This document shows positions 1-10,711 of a DNA stretch of 64,000 nucleotides, in pieces. Every line of letters starts with the position of its first letter. The stretch's first letter is position 1. The notes under the pieces were generated by a model that did no database searches, was not told where the DNA came from, and saw nothing but the letters and a program-made list of their open reading frames with translations. Source of the DNA: Arcuatula senhousia. Taxonomy: Eukaryota; Mollusca; Bivalvia; Mytilida; Mytilidae. The stretch is taken from contig OZ020303.1 of NCBI GenBank assembly GCA_963971305.1, positions 62,930,867 through 62,994,866 of the forward strand, written 5' to 3'. The translations under genes were made by a program, and so were the position numbers.

Positions 1-2058
1 AGTATAGTTATATACACCTAAAGATTTTCTTAACATCTTTTTCATTAAATAGACCATTTGCCAATTAATATCGGATTTTTATTCCGTAATCGATTTAACT
101 TTACTGTTTACAATACTGTTATGAAAAATCCCGTTGGTTTCCAAATGGATAGAAGTAGGACAAGCCTCGGATTTTATCGTGTACGTCTTGGATAATTCAC
201 GTGAAAAATTTAAACAACTTGTAGAGATTTAAATGTTTTTGACACCATATTCTAATAATATCTACCACATCATTTCATACTATGATATCAAAATCATTCA
301 AATATGTTTTGATTAGTGTATTCAAAATATCGGAATTGCATTGAGAGCAAGCGATGTTCTATTCCTTGTCCGGTGGCTGGTTACCGATGGTAGCAGTAAT
401 ATCCGGTAAAATATGACAAAGTACCCAAAATAATCAAAGTGAACAACAATTGGCAAATGCACTATTATAAGTTATAATGTTACCGGTAAAGAAAAGAGAA
501 AAGTATCATTTTAACTTTCTTGAAAATTAGTGCAATCACAAAAACATACTGAAACCGTAGTTTCAGTAGTAAAATCCTGGTTTCAGCCCATGAGAAACTA
601 GTTTTCAACTGAAACCCATGTTGTCAGGCCTGAAAACCATTTTAATACCAAATCATAATTTACGAACGGACCCCTAAGTTTCAACCAATGAAATTTGAGT
701 TTCACATTAATTTCATTGTGGTTGCTCTAATTTCCGTGTTACGTACACTTATTCCACATCTCATTATTTTCTATTGTAATTTTTTTAGTCCTCCAGAAAA
801 CATAGACCAAACGCAAAAATAGTGTGTATTTAACAAATATGTCAAATTATGCAAAGGCACAACAAACAAATCATATTAGAACTATTAATGCACCTGGTGT
901 GCTTTTTATCTATTGAGAACCATCACCAAAATGACAACTCTTGGACTGTTGCCTATTCTAGAGCGCTATACAAGCTACGAGATGTAGAGTTTCTGATCTA
1001 TATAAATATATTAGCCTCGTAACTCATCTTTGTGCTATAATACGCTTCTAAATAAAAGACTGACTGACATTTGGTACTATTTATTCGATACAAGTGACAT
1101 ATATTACATTTGAAATAAACCGAATTGCGTGTAAATGTGTAATTTTCTTTCATGGTAAAATTATCGAAAAGACTAATTTATTTATATCATACACTGATTA
1201 CTTCTAGATGAATGGAAATGTTGAAAAACTTACAATTTTAGATGTTGAACATGAAACGAACGAGAGAACAACTAAAAGGATTATATTTCGTGGACTTTCA
1301 TACCAAATTAGTATTGTTTCTACATTTGATAGAAGATAGTTTCCACGATAGTGAATTGTGTAATAGAGCAAATGAATTAAAGGGCGTTATTATTACGTGT
1401 ATAAACAAGGACGATGTTCATTCTATAGGACTTCATAGAGAGGGTTCTTGTATGAAAACGTCTGGTCCTTAGTTCTGTCATATTGCCGTCTTTAAGGGCG
1501 GAGAAACATAGTTTTGACTGGATACTAGTAAATTAATCCCCCATAATATATTGTTTTTCAATTGTCTTTGGTCATATCAAAGATATCTTCTCTCGTCTTG
1601 TGGTAACAGGAGACAATAATAACGGACGGGACAGAATGGTAGTTTTAGGTCGTTTATGTCATAGTTCATATCTCTTGTCAAATTATAATCCTTTGAAGAG
1701 CAATATCTTATATTTCACGCCATTTGTTAAAATCAATTTGAAATATCGTCACCTTTTGTTAAAATTAATTTGTATATTGCGTTCTCGAACAAACGATAAC
1801 TCTACGAGAGCCATGACAATGTTGTTAACGGTGTATCGTGTTTTCATAATTATACTGAGATACCATCAAATATATCCCACAATTATTAAATACATCCTCT
1901 TGATATTAGAAACCCTCAAATTATGCCCAATTTATCGCCATCGTATCTCAATCAGTCAAAATTACTAACAAAAGTCAAATGTACTCTTGTTTGACAAACT
2001 GTTTGTACGAAATAAAACAAAATATTTTCATTTTGACAAAACATTTCAGTGAAATCAA
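1..2058. other. AT-rich DNA, no supported gene
   Basis: No exon, RNA gene or clear element boundary is visible. The longest open frames (1242-1472 and 1600-1968 on +) have no domain, signal peptide or flanking splice logic and look like chance frames. The only local structure is a cluster of GTTTCA/TGAAAC words at about 540-715, described in the findings. Confidence 0.6.
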
Positions 2059-2581
2059 AGAAGGCAAAAGAAGTTTGATAAATGGCTCCTTACATGATTT
2101 CAAAAAGGATAGATCAGGCTTTAAAAGGAGTTCAAGAACAGTTTTAGCTTAGTAGATTTAATTTTATTGAATTTATCCCCATTTTGACATAAACACCTTA
2201 TTTGATTTTGTTAAAAGAACTACTTGTTTGAAATCCTATCTTAAAATTAAGAAATATTTGCAGTTTTGTAAAAATACAAATGCATATTTGATACCTCATA
2301 CATATCTAGATATCAAATCCCATTTTCACTTGCACCAGTTCAATCTATCATTTTGTCACGATGCATTATTAGCCCTATAAAGAATTATAATATTTCACAA
2401 TTGACATAAACTGTTCAGACGCAGTAATTTGTTATATAGTTTTAATAACATAATTTCTGTTATGTTGAGAAGAAATACCACTGTAAGAGGTATTTGGATA
2501 TTCAACCATTAAATCTTAACATATTAACAAAGAAATACATAAGACAAAATACAAAATAATGTTACAAAATTGAAGGAAGTA

Positions 2582-2775
2582 CTAAGGTACCAATGGGGCA
2601 TTCAAATGTCAATGTTTTTGAAGGGCCAAGACGATAATAAACATGAACGAGAGCAGCACAAATTAACAGACAACATGAAACACACAAAAAGAATTGAACA
2701 GCAAAATCAACAACAAGAACGCAATTAAGTCATAAGGAGGGTGAACTCAGGTACTCAAAAAGCTGTTCCAGCATT
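2582..2775 (-). repeat. Old 3'-end fragment of a retroelement family
   Basis: Diverged copy of a dispersed family whose 3' end, read on the minus strand, finishes with 'ccccattggtacct'. It shares words such as 'acagacaacatg' and the 'actcaggt(a/g)ct' segment with the copies at 4409, 4935, 12,345, 39,370, 56,748 and 62,768. It is part of tandem unit 1 and has a sister in unit 2, so this insertion predates the unit duplication. Confidence 0.65.
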
Positions 2776-3844
2776 TATTTTCATCTTGCTTGTCGTCAGT
2801 TTACATATTCATTCATTCATTTTTTAAATTTCTCAAGATTATGATTTCTGCTGATTTTATGAAGGTTGTTTTGCATACATTTATTCCAAATCTCATTATC
2901 TTATATTTTAGGCATTACATTTTTATTACAAGAGAATCAGAAACCTTCTTAAATTTTTAGGGGTCAAGTGTTTCATTTATCAACAGATATTTAATAGGAA
3001 GCAACTTGACAAAGTTATCGCCTTATAAATTTCAAATGCAACGAGTCATTCAACTAATATTAATTAAAATAGTTTATGGAAACTCAGTTTCGGCAGTTTG
3101 ATGTATACATTTCATTTTATAAGATTTTTTCCCTTTTCGATAAAAGCATTTTATATAAACTTTACGCTTAATCATCATTAAATTCAATATTTCCCCTTAT
3201 CCTGCTCGTGACTATAGCTCATAAAAAGAAATCGACGCAACCATGGCCAATGTCATTATAATTTGTCCTAAAATAGGACGATGCTACATATAATAACATG
3301 TCTTAATCCTAAGACACATTGGTTTAACAGCCCCCTGACCTTTCAGTAAGGACTTTCTTATCACAGATTAAAGAGTTTGCTCATTTTTCAGGGATAAAAA
3401 TTGTCAAAATAGTTTTATTCCAATGGTGGATTAGTATTTGATACTTTTGTTTTATTGCTAGGCTCTCATCTCAAACACTTTAGTAAAAGAAGCTTGATGA
3501 ATAGTTCATTATATGATTTCAAAAGAGAGATAATGCTTTAAAAAGAGTTCAAAGGTAGTTTTACTTTTATTGACTTAATCCCCATTTTGACATTAACCTC
3601 TTATCTAATTTGTTAAAGAAATTTGTTTGAAATCCTATCTTAAAATTAAGAAATATTTGTTGTGTTGTAAAAATACAAATGCATATTTGATACCTCATAC
3701 TTATCTAGATATCAAATCCCATTTTCACTTGTACCAGTACAATGTATTATTTTGTCATGATGCATTATTAGCCCTATAAAGAATGATAATATTTTACAAT
3801 TGTCATAAGCTGTTCGGACGCAGTTATTTGTGATATAGTTTTAA

Positions 3845-4261
3845 GTACCACTTTTTATAAGAATCATGCAAAGAGCGATTCATGGGTGGCATGCAAAGAG
3901 CGATTCATGGGTGGAAAGCCTACACCAATTTATTTTTGAAGGGTAACTCCTACTAGCACCCTGCTTTGATCTTAAGTGCTCTTTTTCCAAACTAGCCCTG
4001 GTCCTGAGAGAAAAAAATAAATAGAATGCATTGGAAAATGTAAGAAAGGGAGATAACTCTTAAAATTGTCAATAATTTCAATGGAGCCATTGTAACAAAA
4101 TGGCAAGATTTCTCCCAGGACCAGGCAGTTATGAACAAATTGTTATTGATTTCTTATTTTATATACTTTTAGCTATCTTTCGTTATAAATAAACCACTGT
4201 AGCCTTTTTATCGATGAATAACTTTTCTTCAATTTTGCATGATTCTTAGGTGGACTACTAC
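3845..4261. mobile_element. 417-bp TTAA-flanked non-autonomous DNA element (piggyBac-like MITE)
   Basis: Tandem unit 1 reads 'atatagttttaataacat' across 2442-2445. In unit 2 the same sequence is split by 417 bp, leaving TTAA at 3841-3844 and at 4262-4265. The ends are imperfect inverted repeats sharing 'AAGAATCATGCAAA' (3860-3873, and inverted near 4235-4249), both starting GTA next to the TTAA. A TTAA target duplication with clean empty site is typical of piggyBac-type (or Kolobok-type) elements. No transposase is encoded. A 25-bp sequence is tandemly duplicated inside, at 3865-3889 and 3890-3914. Confidence 0.8.
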
Positions 4262-4408
4262 TTAATAACATAATTTCTGTTATGTTGAGAAGAAATACCA
4301 CTGTAAGAGGTATTTAGATATTCAACCTTAATATCTGAACATATTAACAAAGAAATACATAAGACAAAATACAAAATAATGTTACAAAATTGAAGGAAGT
4401 ACTAAGGT

Positions 4409-4590
4409 ACCAATGGGGCATTCGAATGTCAATTTTTTGGAAGGGCTAAGACGATAATAAACATGAACGAGAGCAGCACAAATTAACAGACAACATGAAA
4501 CACACAAAAAGAATTGAACAGCAAAATCAGAAAAAAAGAACGCAAGTCATAAAGAGAGTGAACTCAGGTACTCAAAAAGCTGTTCCAGCA
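4409..4590 (-). repeat. Old 3'-end retroelement fragment in tandem unit 2
   Basis: Counterpart in unit 2 of the fragment at 2582-2775, with the same 3' terminus 'aaggtaccaatggggcattc' read on +. The shared position shows it was present before the block duplicated. It is separate from the younger copy of the same family only 350 bp further right. Confidence 0.65.
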
Positions 4591-4934
4591 TTTTTCAACC
4601 TGCCTGTCGTCAGTTTAAGGTAGTTTTGCATACATTTATTTCAAATCTCGTTATCTTTTTTAGGAATTATATTTTTATTACAAGATGATAAGAAACCTAA
4701 CATTATAATTGATAAAAATAATAGTAATTGACAAAGCTATCGCCTTATAAATTTAAAATGCGACAATATTTCATGTTTTTGAAAACGCAGTTTCAGCACT
4801 TTGATGTATACATTTCAATTTATAAGATTTTTTTCCTTTTCGATTAAAGTATTTTATATAAACTTTACGCTTAATAATCATTAAATTCAATATTTTCCTT
4901 ATCCTGCTCGTGACTATATCTCATAAAAAGACGC

Positions 4935-5574
4935 AAAGAAGCAAAGGTACCAATGGGGTATCCGAATGTCAAAAGTCCGAAAGCAGTAAACACCAACAAG
5001 AACGGGACAAAAACAGACAACATGTAAAACATGGAAACACAAAATAACTGAATATCAATCAACAGCTCGAACTCCGGTCGAAACGAGAGTAAATGCAGGT
5101 GCTCCAGAAGAGTAAGCAGTTCCTGTCTGCTATAGCACACCCGTCGCGTTGCGTTGCCAACAGTGAATTCAGTGTGTCAAATCCGGTAAAAGAAGACAAA
5201 ACAAAACCCTATGACAAACCAACATCTGCACTCACCTGAGAGATCGAAATCCCATATTTGTCTATAGGTGCATGATGTCTTGACTTCGGTAAAAATTCTT
5301 GAGTGAAGACAGCAACCGAGAAGCAACAAAACCCTATGTGAGCAATTTTTGCGTCAGACGTGACGTTCTGCTAAGGAAATCGATGTAAGTCCCGCACGCT
5401 GTGGAGTAACGAACCAATTGAGGAATGTAAACTCCATAAGCTGGAGCGGTCGGGGTGTTGCTACACAAGAAGGGAAAGTTGACGATTGGAAAGTTGAAGT
5501 CATCACGTTTGTCATAGAGTTTTGTTGAAAGTTTTCCTTGAGAGTAAATTTCAAGATGTAGATCTAAATATGAA
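4935..5574 (-). mobile_element. 5'-truncated retroelement 3' end (RT tail plus 3' UTR)
   Basis: Unit 1 runs straight from 'aaaaagaaatcgacgcaa' to 'ccatggcc', whereas unit 2 is opened here by about 640 bp, so this is a datable insertion. Read on the minus strand it has a reverse-transcriptase tail fragment, then about 400 bp of non-coding 3' sequence ending in '...ccattggtacctttgcttct'. Related copies elsewhere share this 3' end but start at different 5' points, the signature of target-primed reverse transcription. The class (LINE or Penelope-like) cannot be decided from so short a coding part. Confidence 0.75.
5334..5574 (-). pseudogene. Reverse-transcriptase C-terminal fragment
   Basis: On the minus strand the frame reads S-Y-L-D-L at the 5' edge, then the conserved block LYDKRDDFNFPIVNFPFL, followed by AYGVYI.QL.RYS.ACG and LTQKLL, and stops at TAG (5334-5336). 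I recognise this as the region downstream of the catalytic core in a large family of metazoan RT proteins common in bivalves. The catalytic motifs are absent because the copy is 5'-truncated, so it is non-functional. No start codon is expected. Family assignment rests on motif memory, not a search. Confidence 0.7.
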
Positions 5575-5648
5575 GCACAACCATGGCCAATGTCATTAAA
5601 TTTTTTCCTAAATTAGGACGATGCTACATATAGTGACATGTCTTAATT

Positions 5649-5699
5649 CTAAGACGCATTCGTTAAACATGCCCCTAAGACGCATTCGTTAAACATGCC
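5649..5699. repeat. 26-bp tandem duplication
   Basis: The sequence starting 'ctaagacgcattcgttaaac' occurs twice, at 5649 and 5675. Tandem unit 1 has only one copy at the matching place (near 3310), so this is a small local duplication in unit 2. Confidence 0.75.
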
Positions 5700-5735
5700 T
5701 CATGGCCTTTCAGTAAGGACAACTTATTACAGTTA

Positions 5736-6047
5736 TAAGAGGTTGCTCAACACTTTTGTATTGGAGAACACATCAAAGCTTTAAATAATTCGTTTAAATT
5801 TCAAAATTGTTTAAACCCTAAGGTTCTTTCTTTCCCAGACATAGGTTGATCATCTCAGTTATAATTTGGTTCCCTATTTCGGTATTGTTGGTTTCATTGT
5901 TCTATGCTCTTCATAATTATACACTAGTAGTTTTTGGCTTTCTAATATTTTTGGTCGAGCGCCTCTGATGAGTCTTGAATAGACGAAATGCGCATCAGGC
6001 GTAGCAATATTTTTTATTGTCTGGAACTTTGTTATCATTTTAATTTC
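5736..6047 (+). mobile_element. Insertion of about 310 bp carrying a hammerhead-like core
   Basis: Unit 1 reads 'tttgctcatttttcaggg' where unit 2 reads 'ggttgctca', then about 310 extra bases, then 'ttttaatttcagtgataaaa'. The extra DNA is therefore a dispersed insertion. Its right part carries the hammerhead-like motif followed by 'gtctggaactttgttatc', the order I know from abundant bivalve repeats of the type '...AGACGAAACGCGCGTCTGG...'. No coding sequence is present; a SINE-like or retrozyme-like non-autonomous element is the best guess. Exact edges are uncertain by about 10 bp. Confidence 0.6.
5965..6003 (+). ncRNA. Candidate (probably decayed) type I hammerhead ribozyme core
   Basis: The pattern is CTGATGA (5965-5971), stem II GTCT/AGAC (5972-5975 with 5981-5984, 5-nt loop), GAAA (5985-5988), stem III pairing A5988-T6002, T5989-G6001, G5990-C6000 and C5991-G5999 around a 7-nt loop, then TA with the expected cleavage after A6003. 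All core nucleotides of the hammerhead are in order. Stem I is not convincing: bases just left of CTGATGA and just right of 6003 give one G-T pair, then mismatches. Self-cleavage of this copy is therefore doubtful. Confidence 0.5.
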
Positions 6048-7290
6048 AGTGATAAAAATTGTCAAAATCGTTTTATTCCAATGACGGATTGATGCTTTTG
6101 ATTTATTGCTTGGTTCTCGTCACAAACACTTTAGTAAAAGAAGTTTGATAAATGGTCCTTATATGATTTCAAAAGAGAGATCATGCTTTAATAGGAGTTC
6201 AAGAGCAGTTTTAGCTTAGTAGTTTTAATTTTGTTGACTTAATCGAATTTTGACATTAACCTCTTGTTTAATTTGTTAAAGAAGCAAAGAAACTTGTTTG
6301 AAATTCCATCTTAAAATTATGAAAAAATTGCAGTTTGTAAATTACAGATGCACATTATTTGATACCTCAAAATTATCTGAAAATTAAATAACATTTCCAT
6401 TTGTACCAGTACAATTTATTACAATGTCATAATGTATTATCAACCTATTATAATATTTCACAATTGGCAAAAACTGGTCAGACGCACTAATTTGTTGTTA
6501 TGTTATTTTAATAACATAATTTGTGTAATGATGAGAAAAATACCAACATATAAGAGGTATTTCAGTAGTCAATCTAAAAATCTACACAACAATTTCACAA
6601 CATTGCAACGTCACTAAATATAATTTTAATTCGACATACAATTCTTGCTTGCTTTCCAACATTGTTGGTTGTCGGTTTATATGCTCCCCAGTATGTGTTC
6701 CTTGTTTTGTTTTTACTCTTCGACATTTTGGATTGATCTTTCAAGTTCGATAATTTTGTTATTATCTTTATTTATTTGCTTATAAACTAGGGTTAAGGAA
6801 TGTCATATCAACACTTCAACTGCGCCAATAACACATATAAAAATCTTATAGTTAACAAACTTTCTAGCAAATTGTAGTTTCTTATGTCTTAAAAGATTTA
6901 GTATTATGCATAGAAAAACGAATGCCTTATAAATTTCAAAGTCTACAATTTTTCAGCAAATATAAATTATAAGGGTTGATGGTAACTCAGATTCAGTGGT
7001 TTGTCATATACATTTCAATTTATTAGATTTTTTTATTAAAATATTCTATGTAAACTTCACGCCTAATCATCATTAAATTCAATATTTTTCTTATCCTGCC
7101 CGTGACTATGGCTCATAAAGGTAATAAAAGAAATAGTACCTTTCAGTAAGGAATATTCATTTTAATACAGATCTAAAGGGTTGATTCATTTTTGGTAATG
7201 AAAATTATAAAAACTGGTTTTTGTTCCCATGGTGTAAGTTGGATTATGATATTCGATACATTTGTTTTATTGTTAGGCAATCATTGCCTT

Positions 7291-9878
7291 GCCTTTTTTC
7301 TTTTGACTAGAATGTCCGTTTATTGTGATTATTATTTACACAAGCAAATGAAATATCAAAATATTTTCCCTCTGTTTTTTTTTTGTTATTATTTGTTTGT
7401 TATCTGTTTAACAAGAAGTTTATTGAAAAAAAGCTACAAAAATTGCATTTTGGTTTTATTCGTTTTATTTGAAATCATTATTGGTACGATTTCTCTTCAA
7501 CTGTCGTTTGTACAATTAACTACAAAACTTGCATTATCCATCGTTTTCTACATAAATAGATAAATTCCTGTTTTCTTTGGGTATATCTTTAACCTTTCTA
7601 TCGAAAAAAAAAATAAATATTGAAATTATATTTCAGATTTTGAGGTTTTAGAAGTATTATTGCCCTTTGATGACTTCCGAAACACCTAGCCAGAAGTTTG
7701 AAAGAGAGGAATAAGTGACCAAGAAGATGGTAAAAGCCTACAATGCACATATTAATAAGCAAAAACGTCAAAGATAAGGGCTTAATTTAACATAGCCCCC
7801 CCCCCCTTTATGTCTGGAGGAAGAAAACACTTAGTACGTAAAAATGTAAGTACAGTGGATCTGCGTGTATATTCATATTACGTTATTGCTTTCTATTGTG
7901 ATGATTTATTTTCACGATAGAAAATGAACCTTTCCGAAAATGCGTTAATCTGGACACTTCCTTTCGTCCAATTAATTCCGTTCTATAGTAAATTTTACGC
8001 TTAATCATCATTAAATTCAATATTTTTTATTGAAAACTCGTGACAACGTCTCGTAAACTGAAATCAAAAAGGCATATCGCAAGAGCATATACTATAAAAT
8101 TCATGCATATTTGGTGTTGAACAATTACATTAGTTTTTGTTATCTTATATTTAACATAAAATATGATTATTATCAAGCTAGTCTAGCCAATGCTTATAAC
8201 ATGCTTTAAAACTGAATTCATTGATAAAAAAAAGTTGGGTTTTTTTCCAAACTAAGTGTCCGTTTTCACCAAATCTTTCAAAATATGAATGATTTGTAAA
8301 AATAATCTTTTCGTGCATTTTCCATGTTCGTATTATATACGTATACTGATTTTATCAAGCTGATTGGACAATAAGTTTTTGTTCTAAATTGTTGGTATAT
8401 CTGGACTGCTGTATTCTTCTCCCTAGAATAATATCATATAATATCAAAGATTGGATACATTTCTGTCTGAATATTATGTTTTACGATAATCTTCGTAGTA
8501 TATATCATAATTTATTTTTTCTTCTCACGCGATTCAAATTCCAGACAATTTTTTAAAAATGTATCGAATAGAAATTGCAGGAAATATCATATGTGCAAAT
8601 TGCCCTGTGTTTCACAGCAATTGTGAATGGTTTGCATTTATTGCAACACAATGTGTGCATTGCGAATGATTTTGAATTGCTTAGGGTTATGATTTTGTAT
8701 AGCCTGGTGATCGCATATGTCTACAATGTTACAAAATATGTTAATAAATTGTTGACCGTTGATTTTTAAGACTAGAAGGTACAAAAGGGTATGCATAGTT
8801 CCTTTAAGGTTGTATACATCTGTGTTAAGATTTAAACTTCGATTCCGTTCACGCCCTGTCAGTTTGTATAAGGGTTAAACATTAAAAAAGATATTTTGTT
8901 AACATTGAATTCATTGATCTTCTGACTTATCTTATGAAAGTCCATGAATTCCCAAGTACGAGATAGAAACAAAATCCAAGACGATCTTTCATATGAAACT
9001 TAAGGTTTCTTTGGGTAGACTTTTTGTCAAAGATATCAAGTAAGGCTAAATTACAAGCTAGCAGACTAACCCTGTACGGTCAATTAGTTGTTTGTATCTT
9101 TTGATTGTTTTCCTGTATAATTGATTTTAATTAAGCGTACACACATGTATTTTTATGGACATAATTAATTAGTTGTATGCAAAAATTGTTTGCCTGCATG
9201 GTACTTAATTGTTATTTATCCCAAAATAGGAATGCTGCTTCCTTTGATTTTGACTAATTCTATTACACATTTGACCCAAGGTTTAAACTTTTTCTGTACA
9301 AGAAATAACAAAACAACCGAACTTGAGTAATCTCAAATGTCAAGACATTGAAGATTATAATAGCACTTACTTGGAAGAATCTCTGGTCTGAAACCGATTA
9401 ATATACTTTTATGTGACATGCATCATATTTTTTTCTTAAATTTGTTTTTTTGCTTTTCTTTTCTTTGTCTTTTTTTGTTAACTTAGAAGTATTTAAGTCA
9501 TTATATTCTAACTCTGGTTATGATGTGGATAAATTGACAAAGTTGGTTGTCTGATGACATAATATGTTTCAATCACTGTCCGTGTATTGTCATACACAAC
9601 AATATTTGGTGCATTTATTGGTCAGTCAGTCAAATTAAACAACAAATGGAAATAGTATGGGGAAAAATTAGTCGGGAAGGTGTAAATTTTCAATATAATT
9701 TCATATTATTATACTAATCATTTTATTTTAAAAAAATTCAAATCTTATCATGCTTATGCATAAAGTGCATTTAACAAAATCCAATACTACACAGCTACTT
9801 AGTATTCAAATATATAACAAAATCTTTATTGTCAGAATATTTAATATGTTTTGAAATATTGAGATTAATAAATGCTAT
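7291..9878. other. AT-rich DNA, no supported gene
   Basis: Apart from a fragment of the tandem unit near 7980-8045 and a run of 13 C at about 7798-7810, I see no exon, RNA gene or element boundary. The frames at 7192-7563 and 8575-8769 are hydrophobic by base composition and have no recognisable domain. Confidence 0.5.
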
Positions 9879-10711
9879 TAAGGTAGAGCGTGGCACTTGA
9901 GTCCAAAATTAATTTGTCAATAGATTTTCTTCAAAATTGGCATAAATGTCCAAGATGATGTACTCTTTCATAATTTCATTCAAAATTTATGGGTTTCTTC
10001 CCTACTTTTCGAGTTATATCAAGTTAAAGTATCAATATTTTAATATGAATTATATAGGAAAACCCATAAAAACACACAAAAATGTTCCATTACTTTTTTT
10101 CCTGTCAATAAATTTCCCTAATTTTTTGACATTTTATAGATCTTGCAACAATTCATCTTCTTAAATCAATTTAAAGAGGGGTTTCTTCCCTTGATTTTTA
10201 CGTACAAGCAAAAATATGAGCCAAAAACGATGATTTTTCATGATTTTTGCCAAATTATCTCCCTTGACCATACTTTAGCTAAAGATTAATACTACTTTTA
10301 GAATACAAATTTTAATCATATTGATTAAATGTACCTAAAATAGATGTAAAGATCCTAAAAACACAAAAATCTCAAAATATTTTTCAAATTTCATTTTATT
10401 TTGGGCAAGTCACATGACCACTGTCCTTCTCCACCTTAAAGTAATTTCCCCACAAAAAGTTTGAAAGCAAGAATGTGCTTTGAGCTTCAATGTTTGCAAC
10501 CTTTTCACAATTATTACAACCATATGGTATAAGGGGGCAAAAATAAGGGAAAATGTCACGAAAAACAGCTCTATTGCTAAGCAACACACATATATTTAAC
10601 CAATTTTGTATAATATTTTATCCTCCATAAAAAAGTTTTCTGTCTATCCAATATGGCACAGTTAACCGTGAAAGGGTCTAATGTACCTATTTATGGACCG
10701 TCGCTCTATAA
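9879..10711. repeat. Possible inverted-repeat element
   Basis: The left edge 'aaggtagagcgtgg' and the inverse of the right edge ('ccttatagagcgacgg') share TAGAGCG, suggesting a diverged MITE-like element of about 830 bp. The inside has diffuse repeats such as 'gggtttcttccc' (two places) but no coding sequence. The inverted match is short, so this is tentative. Confidence 0.3.

Larger units (their letters stand above)
2059..7290. repeat. Degenerate tandem block of at least three long units
   Basis: Three diverged copies of one sequence lie head to tail, starting near 2059, 3480 and 6130. Each opens with a version of 'aaaagaagtttgataaatgg', later carries 'cgcttaatcatcattaaat' (near 3165, 4867, 7061, and a fragment near 7990) and ends with a version of 'attccaatggtggatt'. 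Lengths differ (about 1.4, 2.65 and 1.2 kb), mainly because the second copy carries three insertions absent from the first. The 123-aa hydrophobic frame at 7192-7563 is repeat sequence and probably non-coding. The unit itself is not recognised. Confidence 0.8.

Noticed and set aside
1600..1968. 122-aa open frame on +
   Set aside because: No domain, signal peptide or flanking splice sites; composition matches the surrounding AT-rich DNA.
7192..7563. 123-aa hydrophobic open frame on +
   Set aside because: Begins inside the third tandem unit, whose sister copies do not keep the frame. Hydrophobicity follows from T-rich codons, and no family signature is visible.
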